A stretch of DNA of 64,000 nucleotides, taken from Gemmatimonadaceae bacterium (GTDB lineage Bacteria; Gemmatimonadota; Gemmatimonadetes; Gemmatimonadales; Gemmatimonadaceae). The translations under genes and the position numbers were made by a program. Each line of letters begins with the position of its first letter. Positions within the stretch are counted from its first letter, which is position 1. Where the stretch lies: NCBI GenBank assembly GCA_016720905.1, contig JADKJT010000012.1:54969-118968 (forward strand). Direction: 5' to 3'. Below the pieces are notes generated by a model, which was given only the letters and a program-made list of their open reading frames with translations, did not search any database and was not told where the DNA came from. Below are positions 46,322 through 53,129 of the stretch, one piece after another.

Positions 46322-46837
46322 TTACTGAAAGAGCCGATCGATCTCGTCTTCCGCCCCGGCGAGGAATCCCGGCGGCGCCGAATGTTCCGAGCTGGCGCGC
46401 GAGAAGACGCCTTCGAAGATGCGGGTGAGTTCGTCCACCGCCGCCTTCATGCGCAAGCGCACCAGGCCAAGGGTGGTGCGGTTGTCGAATAACACGACCA
46501 GGATGACGCGACGCGCAATGTCGGCCAGATACATCGACTCGCGTTCGCCCTGATGGAACAGCACGTTGAAATCGCTTTCGCCGATGAGCCGCGCCAACTG
46601 GTCGTTGGCGCTGAAGTCGGCCGCCGTCAGCGTGGCAAACGCGGTGGCGTCGAAGTTGGGTGGCTCACCCACCGTGGCCACCAACTGGCCACTGCGATCA
46701 ACGAGGAGCGCGCAGCGCGCTTTCGCGTCGTAGAGGAAGCGCTGCAGCGTAATCGTGATGGCCCCGAAGTCGTCCTCGGTAAACGACCAGGTGGCGGCGC
46801 CGACAGGCATGAACGTGGGGACGAGGGACTGAGGCAC
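46322..46837 (-). CDS. mglB: MglB-like roadblock/LC7 domain protein
   Basis: This 171-residue protein has a roadblock/LC7 fold: ITITLQRFLYDAKARCALLV, DRSGQLVATVGEPPNFDATA and the closing VVLFDNRTTLGLVRLRMKAA. MglB-type proteins are GTPase-activating partners of MglA, and the adjacent mglA supports that role. The C-terminal extension is acidic and ends DEIDRLFQ. A GTG at 46837 gives the full form; an ATG at 46810 would remove 9 residues, and neither has a clear ribosome site. Confidence 0.86.
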   Translation of the reverse strand: MPQSLVPTFMPVGAATWSFTEDDFGAITITLQRFLYDAKARCALLVDRSGQLVATVGEPPNFDATAFATLTAADFSANDQLARLIGESDFNVLFHQGERESMYLADIARRVILVVLFDNRTTLGLVRLRMKAAVDELTRIFEGVFSRASSEHSAPPGFLAGAEDEIDRLFQ

Positions 46838-46882
46838 CCGTGTCCGGCGCGCGGTGTCACGCGGCTGGCACGCGGGGGGATT

Positions 46883-47206
46883 CTACGAACGTAACAGCCG
46901 TTCGGTCCGGCGCAGAACCCCTCGGGCCCTGCGGCGCAGTAACGGCAACGGCTCCCAGCGCAAATAGTCGCGAAGGAGTCGCGCACTATCAACGCTTGGA
47001 TGCGCCCGAAGGTAACCGAGCGCGGCCAGCCGGCGGCGGGGGCTGGCATGGAAGAGCGACTGACGGTGGCTGGACTGCTGCTGGGTCCAGGTGGCAAAGC
47101 CGGCCACGAGGCCTGCCGCCACCCCCAGCACGACCACGCCGAGGTCGCCCCAGCCCACCCTCGGCCCGGACCGTACGCGCCGCACCCACGGCCGATCGTG
47201 CGGCAT
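46883..47206 (-). CDS. Small membrane protein between recR and mglB, unknown function
   Basis: This 107-residue protein has one hydrophobic helix (about residues 21-40, GDLGVVVLGVAAGLVAGFAT) and a strongly basic, leucine/arginine-rich tail (RRRLAALGYLRAHPSVDSAR, then LRRRARGVLRRTERLLRS) that looks helical. No family was recognised. Its ATG is 2 bases after the recR stop, and its codon use is like the neighbours, so it is very likely a genuine gene of this operon. The basic tail facing the cytosol might bind nucleic acid or lipid head groups; that is speculation. Confidence 0.7.
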   Translation of the reverse strand: MPHDRPWVRRVRSGPRVGWGDLGVVVLGVAAGLVAGFATWTQQQSSHRQSLFHASPRRRLAALGYLRAHPSVDSARLLRDYLRWEPLPLLRRRARGVLRRTERLLRS

Positions 47207-47208
47207 CG

Positions 47209-47799
47209 TCAGGGCATCTCCCGACGGGCCGAGAGGGCCTGGGCGATCGTCACGCCATCGGCATACTCGAGATCTCCCCCCACCGGCAGACCCCGGGCGA
47301 TGCGGGTGATGCGCACCTCGTAGGTCTCCAGTTGTCGCTGGAGGTAGAGGGCGGTGGCCTCCCCTTCCAGCGACGGGTTGGTGGCCAGGATCACCTCGCG
47401 AATCCCCTCAGGGACCATTCGCGCCATCAGGGCGCCGATGGCCAGGTCACCCGGACCGACTCCGTCCAGCGGCGACAGCCGACCACCCAGCACATGATAC
47501 ACGCCGCGGAATTCGCTGGAGCGCTCGATCGACGCAATGTCCGAGGCCTCTTCGACCACGCACATGAGCTGCCCATCGCGCCGGGGATCGGCGCAGATGG
47601 CGCACAGCGGCGATTCGGTGAGGTTGCGACACCGCTCGCAGGTCCGCACCCGCTCGATGAGCGAGACCAGCGATTCGGCCAGTCGCCGACTCTGGTCGGG
47701 AGGCTGACGCAGCAAATGAAAGACCAGACGCTGCGCCGTCTTGCGGCCAATGCCGGGAAGCCGCGCGAGTTCGCCGGTGAGTTCGTCGATAACCGACAC
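47209..47799 (-). CDS. recR: Recombination protein RecR
   Basis: This 196-residue RecR has the helix-hairpin-helix (LARLPGIGRKTAQRLVFHLL), the four-cysteine zinc finger (CERCRNLTESPLCAIC), and the Toprim domain (VVEEASDIASIERSSEF, with PSLEGEATALYL). The end block RIARGLPVGGDLEYADGVTI is the RecR signature. It works with RecO and RecF to load RecA at gaps. It follows ybaB with 20 bases between, the standard dnaX-ybaB-recR order. Confidence 0.96.
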   Translation of the reverse strand: MSVIDELTGELARLPGIGRKTAQRLVFHLLRQPPDQSRRLAESLVSLIERVRTCERCRNLTESPLCAICADPRRDGQLMCVVEEASDIASIERSSEFRGVYHVLGGRLSPLDGVGPGDLAIGALMARMVPEGIREVILATNPSLEGEATALYLQRQLETYEVRITRIARGLPVGGDLEYADGVTIAQALSARREMP

Positions 47800-47819
47800 G
47801 AGAGACGTCCCGCGCTGAC

Positions 47820-48134
47820 TTAGAAGGGCAGCTTGAACGGCAGGTCCACGCCGCCGGTCACCTTGCCCATCTCGGCCTGCATGGCGTCGGCCGCTTTTTT
47901 CTGCGCTTCCGCGGAGGCGACGACAATGAGGTCTTCCAACATTTCGATGTCATCGGGGTTCACGACCGTGCGCTCGATCTTCACGCGCTTGAGCTGCAAC
48001 TTGCCGTCGCATTCGACGGTCACCATGCCACCACCCGCCGCACCGGTGAAGGTTTGACGCGCGAGGGCATCCTGCGACTCCTGTAACCGGCTCTGCATCT
48101 GCCGGAAGGTGTCGAGCATCTTGAACATGTCCAT
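47820..48134 (-). CDS. ybaB: YbaB/EbfC family nucleoid-associated protein
   Basis: This 104-residue protein matches YbaB/EbfC: the alpha-helical start FKMLDTFRQMQSRLQESQDA, the central strand motif GAAGGGMVTVECDGKLQLKR and the C-terminal helix LIVVASAEAQKKAADAMQAE. The dimer binds DNA and affects nucleoid structure. It lies between dnaX and recR as in most bacteria, but the heptamer array separates it from dnaX by about 125 bases. Confidence 0.94.
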   Translation of the reverse strand: MDMFKMLDTFRQMQSRLQESQDALARQTFTGAAGGGMVTVECDGKLQLKRVKIERTVVNPDDIEMLEDLIVVASAEAQKKAADAMQAEMGKVTGGVDLPFKLPF

Positions 48135-48158
48135 GGTGGGAAGTAGAAGGGGGGGACT

Positions 48159-48263
48159 CAGTACCTAGTACCTAGTACCAAGTACCAAGTACCAAGTACC
48201 AAGTACCAAGTACCAAGTACTAAGTACTAGGTACTGAGTACTGAGTACTAGGTACTGAGTACT
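48159..48263 (+). repeat. Heptamer tandem array 3, 15 units, consensus AAGTACC
   Basis: Fifteen 7-base units in exact phase: CAGTACC, TAGTACC twice, AAGTACC five times, AAGTACT twice, AGGTACT, GAGTACT twice, AGGTACT, GAGTACT. The two edges are degenerate and the middle is homogeneous. It separates dnaX from ybaB and overlaps the dnaX stop codon (TAG at 48264-48262 on the minus strand). It is preceded by a run of seven G. Confidence 0.97.
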
Positions 48264-50055
48264 AATCTCTGAGTTCCAGGTCGAGCGCGCGCACGGCGGC
48301 GTCAAGCACCGGGTCGCGCGCGGTGAGTGACTCCATTCGTTCCTTCTTCACGTCGTGCGCCGTGATGCGTCGCGACGACTTCGTGTCCGGTGGTGTGGCA
48401 TTGGCCGATGGATGCTGGGCGCGCAGGGTGAAATTGGTGACGCCTTCAAAGCAACCCTGGACCGCCGCGAGCACATCACCGCGCGCGCTTTCGGCGGCAC
48501 GCGCCCAGGTGTCGTCGGTTGGCGCATATCCCAGCACCAGTGATCCTTCCGCCGTGACATCGATGGGGCGCAGCCATTGCACGGCGTGGGCCACCGCGCC
48601 GCGGCCGTTGCGCTTGATCATTTCCGCGACATCGCTCCATCGCTCCAACACGGTATCCAGCGACGGAGGTGCCGCGACACGATGAGATCGCTCGGCGCGA
48701 GGGGGGACGTGGGACGGGGGTGCCATCTGTGCCGCTGCGGCGGCTTGCGCCACCTGCTGCGTGGCCGGTCGCGGGATCGGCGGCACCATTGGCGACGGCA
48801 CCGCCAGTGCGGGCGCACTCACGGCGGGCGGCGTGGGCGGCAGTGCATGGGCGGACGCGACGCGGGAATCGACCGCCACACGACGGACCGGCGGATCCTC
48901 GCGGCCACCGTCGCCAAAACCCTTGAGGACTTCCTCCAGTTCCACCGTGCGGTCGAGCAGCGCGAACCGAATCAGCAGCGTTTCCAGCAGCAACTGCGGC
49001 TGACCACTCTTGCGGAACACCGGTTCCATCTCAAGCAGCGCGTGCAGCATGCGCAGCAGATCGCCCGAGGTCACGCGACCGGCGCGCGCGACAAGCTCCG
49101 TGCGCAGCCGTTCAGGCAGATCGGCCGGTGTGCCGCCCAGCGCGATGGCCAGTTGCGCGCGCAGGAGTTCACCCAGCCCCGACAACACCAACGTGAAATC
49201 GACGCCGGCATCGGCCAGACGTTGTACGGCGGGAAACAGGTCGGCCGCACGGCGTTCGGCAATGAGGTCAAGCAACGCCAGATACTCGTCGTCAGGGATG
49301 AGCCCCAGCGCGACCCGCACGCGTTCGGCCGTCACCGCGCCAGCTTCCCCCAGTGACAACACCTGGTCGGTGAGCGACAGCGCATCGCGCAACCCGCCAT
49401 CAGCGGCACGCGCGATCATCGCCAGCGCATCATCCTCGAATGCCACGCCCTCTTCAAGCAGCACGATGGCCAGCCGTTCACGAATCTCGGCGGGCCCGAT
49501 GCGCTTGAGATCAAAGCGCTGCAGGCGTGACAGCACCGGCGCCGCCATCTGCGCGATCTTCTGGGGCTCGGTGGTGGCAAAGACGAACACGACGCGTGGT
49601 GGCGGTTCCTCGAGGATCTTGAGCAGCGCGTTCCAGGCCTCGCGCGTGAGCATGTGCGCTTCGTCGACGATATACACCTTGTAGCGATCGTCACCCGACG
49701 GCGCGTACATCGCGCGCTCACGGAGTTCGCGGGCATCATCCACCCCGCGGTTGGACGCCGCGTCGATCTCCACGACATCCAGCGAGGCACTCCCGCTCCA
49801 GATGCGCTGGCAACTGGTGCACGATCCGCAGGGCTCCCCCTGCAGTTCCGGCTCGCCGCGTCGCTCGCAATTGAGCGCCATGGCCAAAACGCGGGCCAGC
49901 GTGGTTTTGCCGGTGCCGCGAGGGCCGCACAACAGATATCCGTGAGCGACCCGTCCGCGCGCAATCGCACCCTTGAGCGTGTTCGCCACGTGCGACTGCA
50001 CCGCAACCGAGGCGAAGTTGCGCGGGCGATATTTGCGGGCGAGGGCGAGGGACAT
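48262..50055 (-). CDS. dnaX: DNA polymerase III subunit gamma/tau
   Basis: This 597-residue clamp-loader subunit begins SLALARKYRPRNFASVAVQS. It has Walker A CGPRGTGKTTLARVLA, the zinc-binding cysteines (CERRGEPELQGEPCGSCTSC), DEAHML as Walker B, and the sensor stretch VFVFATTEPQKI. Domain III follows, then a Pro/Ala-rich linker at about 400-460 and a tau-like C-terminal domain. I did not find an obvious A-rich slippery site for a shorter gamma form. The SRP RNA gene lies upstream on the same strand, a common arrangement. Confidence 0.95.
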   Translation of the reverse strand: MSLALARKYRPRNFASVAVQSHVANTLKGAIARGRVAHGYLLCGPRGTGKTTLARVLAMALNCERRGEPELQGEPCGSCTSCQRIWSGSASLDVVEIDAASNRGVDDARELRERAMYAPSGDDRYKVYIVDEAHMLTREAWNALLKILEEPPPRVVFVFATTEPQKIAQMAAPVLSRLQRFDLKRIGPAEIRERLAIVLLEEGVAFEDDALAMIARAADGGLRDALSLTDQVLSLGEAGAVTAERVRVALGLIPDDEYLALLDLIAERRAADLFPAVQRLADAGVDFTLVLSGLGELLRAQLAIALGGTPADLPERLRTELVARAGRVTSGDLLRMLHALLEMEPVFRKSGQPQLLLETLLIRFALLDRTVELEEVLKGFGDGGREDPPVRRVAVDSRVASAHALPPTPPAVSAPALAVPSPMVPPIPRPATQQVAQAAAAAQMAPPSHVPPRAERSHRVAAPPSLDTVLERWSDVAEMIKRNGRGAVAHAVQWLRPIDVTAEGSLVLGYAPTDDTWARAAESARGDVLAAVQGCFEGVTNFTLRAQHPSANATPPDTKSSRRITAHDVKKERMESLTARDPVLDAAVRALDLELRD

Positions 50056-50124
50056 AGAGGGAAGGCAATCTACGGAACTGCGTGAGGGATGAGCAACCGA
50101 CGGTTGTGCGTCACTCCGGTGGAC

Positions 50125-50175
50125 AAAAAACGCGCGGGAGGTCCGTCTCCGAATCGGAGCGAATCCTCCCGCGCG
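50125..50175 (-). terminator. Rho-independent terminator of the SRP RNA gene
   Basis: On the minus strand CGCGCGGGAGG and CCTCCCGCGCG form a perfect 11-bp stem (50165-50175 with 50131-50141), followed by TTTTTT (50130-50125). The loop contains a second small stem, CTCCGATTCGGAG. It stands between ffs and dnaX, so the RNA is a separate transcript. It is the best intrinsic terminator in the window. Confidence 0.93.
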
Positions 50176-50179
50176 CAGT

Positions 50180-50277
50180 GCTCCGGGCCTGACGAAGCGA
50201 CGTCAGATTCCACATGCCGCTGCTACCTTCGGGGTCCTGACGGAGTTAGCGGGCTGTCGCCCTCCGGGACCCGGAGC
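50180..50277 (-). ncRNA. ffs: Signal recognition particle RNA (small, 4.5S type)
   Basis: The minus strand contains the SRP domain IV signature GTCAGG followed by ACCCCGAAGGTAGCAGCGG, with the GAAG-type loop and the asymmetric AGCAGC side that binds Ffh. The ends GCTCCGGG and CCCGGAGC are complementary and close a 98-nt molecule, the usual size for the short bacterial form. The position just upstream of dnaX and the strong terminator after it agree. The 5' end is set by the pairing and could be off by a few bases. Confidence 0.93.
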
Positions 50278-50371
50278 GAGGGGAAGTCTAATCGGGGGGT
50301 GGGGGGGGGGGGGAACTACAGACGGGAGACGGGAGACGGGAGACGGGAGACGGGAGAGGAGACGGGAGATT
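50278..50371. repeat. G13 homopolymer and GACGGGA heptamer array upstream of ffs
   Basis: After the ffs 5' end come GGGGGGT and a run of 13 G (50301-50313). Then GACGGGA is repeated five times in exact 7-base phase from 50321 and continues with an imperfect part to 50370, ending right at the threonine aldolase stop codon. TAGACT at 50290-50285 on the minus strand is a possible -10 element of ffs, which would place the homopolymer in the promoter spacer. The unit differs from the GTAC heptamers elsewhere. Confidence 0.85.
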
Positions 50372-51412
50372 TTACGAATTGCCGGACAATGCCCGTATCA
50401 ATCGTTGCGCGGCGTCGGCGACCACCTCAGCGGGTGCATCCAGGTGGGTCACGGCGCGGACACGCGACGCGTGCCAGTGTGAGATCAGGACACCATGCGC
50501 GCGCGCGCGCGCCACCACCGCGGTGGCGTTTGGCGTCGGCAGGTCGATCATGACGATGTTGGTGTCCGGCTGGACGACCCGGACGCCACCGACGCCGTCA
50601 ATTGCCTGGGCCAGATAGCGGGCCGATGCATGATCGTCGACGAGTCGCGACAGGTGATGCCGGACACCGTGCAACGCGCCGGCGGCAATAATGCCGCTCT
50701 GCCGCATGCCCCCGCCCAAACGGCGACGCACGCGCACGGCGCGCGCGATGACATCCGCAGGTCCGGCCAGTGCCGCGCCGACGGGGGCGCCAAGTCCCTT
50801 GGAAAACGACACCATGACGGTGTCGGCGCACGCGGCAAAATCGGCCAGTGATGTGCCGGTGGCCGCGGACGCATTCCACAATCGGGCGCCGTCGAGATGC
50901 ACGGCAAGCCCCGCGCGGTCGGCCACCTCCCGCATCGCGCGCACCGCGTCCAGTGTGGTGACGGCTCCACCCGCGCTGTTGTGGGTGTTCTCGATGCATA
51001 GCAACACCTGTTCCGGCGCGTCGCCTGCTGTCGGCAACGCGACCGTGACGTCGGCGGCATTCATCACCTTCCCGGCGGCGCGCACCACGCGCACCTGCAC
51101 GCCCGAGAACGCGGCGGCAGCCGACATCTCCGACGTGACGATGTGGGCATCACCGTCCACGAGGATGTCGGTTCCTGGCCTCGAGAGCAGCCAGATGGCC
51201 GCCTGATTGGCCATCGTGCCGGTAGGAAAGAACAGCGCGCGCTCCTTGCCCAGCATTTCGGCAACGACCGCTTCCAGAAGTCCGGTGGTGGGGTCGCCCT
51301 CCAGCACATCGTCACCAACGTCGGCGTCCGCCATGGCCCGACGCATCGCGGCCGTTGGACGGGTCACCGTATCACTGCGCAGATCGATCAGGCGTTCGGC
51401 AGGGGCTGACAT
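50372..51412 (-). CDS. ltaE: Low-specificity L-threonine aldolase
   Basis: This 346-residue PLP enzyme of the beta-eliminating lyase family opens LIDLRSDTVTRPTAAMRRAM and contains VGDDVLEGDPTT, FFPTGTMANQAAIWL, CIENTHNSAGG, LHLDGARLWNAS-like VHLDGARLWNAS, and the PLP lysine in VSFSKGLGAPVGAALAG. It splits threonine or allo-threonine to glycine and acetaldehyde. Its TAA stop touches the GACGGGA array. It is monocistronic as far as visible. Confidence 0.93.
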   Translation of the reverse strand: MSAPAERLIDLRSDTVTRPTAAMRRAMADADVGDDVLEGDPTTGLLEAVVAEMLGKERALFFPTGTMANQAAIWLLSRPGTDILVDGDAHIVTSEMSAAAAFSGVQVRVVRAAGKVMNAADVTVALPTAGDAPEQVLLCIENTHNSAGGAVTTLDAVRAMREVADRAGLAVHLDGARLWNASAATGTSLADFAACADTVMVSFSKGLGAPVGAALAGPADVIARAVRVRRRLGGGMRQSGIIAAGALHGVRHHLSRLVDDHASARYLAQAIDGVGGVRVVQPDTNIVMIDLPTPNATAVVARARAHGVLISHWHASRVRAVTHLDAPAEVVADAAQRLIRALSGNS

Positions 51413-51468
51413 ATATGGTGTCGGAGAATCGTCGTCAGTCAGGGCGGTTGCGTCGGGACGAGGTGGCG

Positions 51469-52446
51469 TCAGGACGACTTGCGCGACGGTGGTGGTGTCG
51501 GGGTGCGCGACGATGCGGTCTTGGCGACCGGCGTCTTCCCCGCCGTCGGCAGCGGGACGTTCCGGTCGAGCGCGATCAATTCGACGCGGCGCAGCTCAAC
51601 GGCCTGCGCAATCTCGCCGCCGATGAGAAAGAGCAGCGCGCCATAGTACGTCCAGAACACAACCGCGACAATCACGGCGATGGTGCCCGTGTACAGGGAA
51701 CTGGGATCGAACTGTCGCACCAGAATGGCAAACACATGACGCGCAATTTCAAACAGCAGGGAGGCCGCTGCCGCGGCCGTCAGCGCCGTGCGCACCAACG
51801 GTCGGCGGCGCGGCAATCCATGGTACATCGCATAGAACAGGCTGAAGACGATGGAGATCGCGATCAGCCGCCCCGTCACGTACGTGAGTTCGCCCATGGC
51901 CGACTCACGGAGCCCCATGCGCATGAGCAACTGCACGCCCTGGGTGGTGGCCAGGTCGAGATAGGCCGACATGGCGATGTACACCACCACGGCCATGGTG
52001 GCCACGATGGTGGCGCCGAAATCGAACAGCTTGCCGACCACGATGCCGCGATCGGTGCCATCGAAGATGAGCGCCAATACGCTGCGTAACGACCCGAACA
52101 GCCGCGTCGAAAACCAGGCGAAGCCGATGGCGGCATACAACGTGACGGCGCCGCGGGTGCGCAGCACGTCGGACACAATGCTGTTGAGCAGATCGATGGC
52201 CGACGGCGTGTTGTTGGGCAGGAACGCCTGCAGCAGCCCAGTGACCGTGTGCACGGCGTCGTCGGGTGCACGCCCCAGCAGCAACGCAATGCCGGAGATC
52301 AACAGCAACACGAACGGCACAAGGGCGAGCAGGACATTGAAGGCCAGCCCGCCCGCGAGAAACAGGACGTTGTCCTCTTCGCTCTGTTTCCAGATGCGAC
52401 GGACAACGTCCCACCAGGCGTCAGCCGTCCCGCGCAGTGCCGTCAG
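51469..52446 (-). CDS. YihY/BrkB family inner-membrane protein
   Basis: This protein has six hydrophobic helices of the YihY (formerly ribonuclease BN) family, with the typical start region WWDVVRRIWKQSEEDNVLFL and AGGLAFNVLLALVPFVLLLI, and later IVAVVFWTYYGALLFLIGGE. The C-terminus is a basic Pro/Thr tail. The first standard start codon in frame is a GTG at 52320, which falls inside the conserved first helix; the homologous part before it has no ATG, GTG or TTG, only CTG codons. I therefore extend to the CTG at 52446 (325 residues), which overlaps the upstream YtxH gene and has GGAGG 15 bases before it. Function unknown. Confidence 0.78.
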   Translation of the reverse strand: MTALRGTADAWWDVVRRIWKQSEEDNVLFLAGGLAFNVLLALVPFVLLLISGIALLLGRAPDDAVHTVTGLLQAFLPNNTPSAIDLLNSIVSDVLRTRGAVTLYAAIGFAWFSTRLFGSLRSVLALIFDGTDRGIVVGKLFDFGATIVATMAVVVYIAMSAYLDLATTQGVQLLMRMGLRESAMGELTYVTGRLIAISIVFSLFYAMYHGLPRRRPLVRTALTAAAAASLLFEIARHVFAILVRQFDPSSLYTGTIAVIVAVVFWTYYGALLFLIGGEIAQAVELRRVELIALDRNVPLPTAGKTPVAKTASSRTPTPPPSRKSS

Positions 52447-52957
52447 CGGACGTCAGTCCTGCCTCCGAAGAGGCGACCCCGCGAGGAACATCGGCCATCG
52501 GCACATCCCCTTCGGTGCTCTCGTGCCGACGCGCCTCACGGTACGCTCGACGGCTGTCGGCGTAGGCCCGCTTGGAATCGGCCACGGCGCGCTCAAGTTC
52601 CGCCCGCGCCTGCGCCGCCGCCTCACGACCCGCGTCCACCGCGTCGCTCACGGCCTGCGTTCGCGATCGCACGGCATCACGCGCGCGATCGACGCGTTCG
52701 TCAAAGCGCGCACGCGTGCGCCCGACGCGACCGGCCAGTTCCTCGCTGGCCTCACCAGTGAGGTCCTTCACGCGTTTACCGGCCCGGCGCGCCTCCCGCT
52801 GAATGCGCTCGCGCGTCTCCGCGCCGCTGGCCGGTGCGAACAGCAATGCGGCGCCGGCGCCAATGGCCAAGCCCACCAAAAGCATGGCGATGCCGTTGCC
52901 ACCGCCCTGCTCCACCACCACAATGCGCTCGTCGTCGTATTCGTCACGTCGGGACAT
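52421..52957 (-). CDS. YtxH-domain membrane protein
   Basis: This 178-residue protein has one helix (GIAMLLVGLAIGAGAALLFA) directly followed by APASGAETRERIQREARRAG, the hallmark of YtxH-like proteins. The rest is an alternating Ala/Arg/Glu-rich stretch predicted as a long amphipathic helix or coiled coil. Such proteins are stress-linked in Bacillus; the mechanism is unknown. It overlaps the following YihY gene by about 25 bases if the CTG start is right, and the fourth heptamer array lies 34 bases upstream of its ATG. Confidence 0.85.
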   Translation of the reverse strand: MSRRDEYDDERIVVVEQGGGNGIAMLLVGLAIGAGAALLFAPASGAETRERIQREARRAGKRVKDLTGEASEELAGRVGRTRARFDERVDRARDAVRSRTQAVSDAVDAGREAAAQARAELERAVADSKRAYADSRRAYREARRHESTEGDVPMADVPRGVASSEAGLTSADGTARDG

Positions 52958-52991
52958 TTGGACCTCAGGATCAGTAGGTAGGAGGGGGAGC

Positions 52992-53117
52992 CAGTACTCA
53001 GGACATAGTACGTAGTACGTAGTACGTAGTACTTAGTACGTAGTACTTGGTACTTAGTACTTGGTACTTAGTACTTGGTACTTGGTACTTGGTACTTGGT
53101 ACTTGGTACCTAGTACT
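52992..53117 (+). repeat. Heptamer tandem array 4, 18 units, TAGTACG and TGGTACT blocks
   Basis: Eighteen 7-base units in exact phase. It starts CAGTACT, CAGGACA, then TAGTACG three times, alternates TAGTACT/TAGTACG/TGGTACT, has four TGGTACT in a row, then TGGTACC and TAGTACT. Only the second unit loses the GTAC core. It lies between the fba stop (12 bases away) and the YtxH start. It is the longest member of the family in the window and is bordered by GGAGGGGG on one side and CTCCTCCC on the other. Confidence 0.97.
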
Positions 53118-53129
53118 CAGCTCCTCCCG

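Noticed and set aside
49416..50006. Alternative-frame ORFs inside dnaX as a hidden gene or gamma frameshift product
   Set aside because: They are Arg/Cys/Pro-rich shadows of the real frame, and no slippery A-run with a stop just after it was found.
35747..53117. Heptamer arrays considered as CRISPR arrays
   Set aside because: Units are 7 bases with no spacers, and no cas gene is present.
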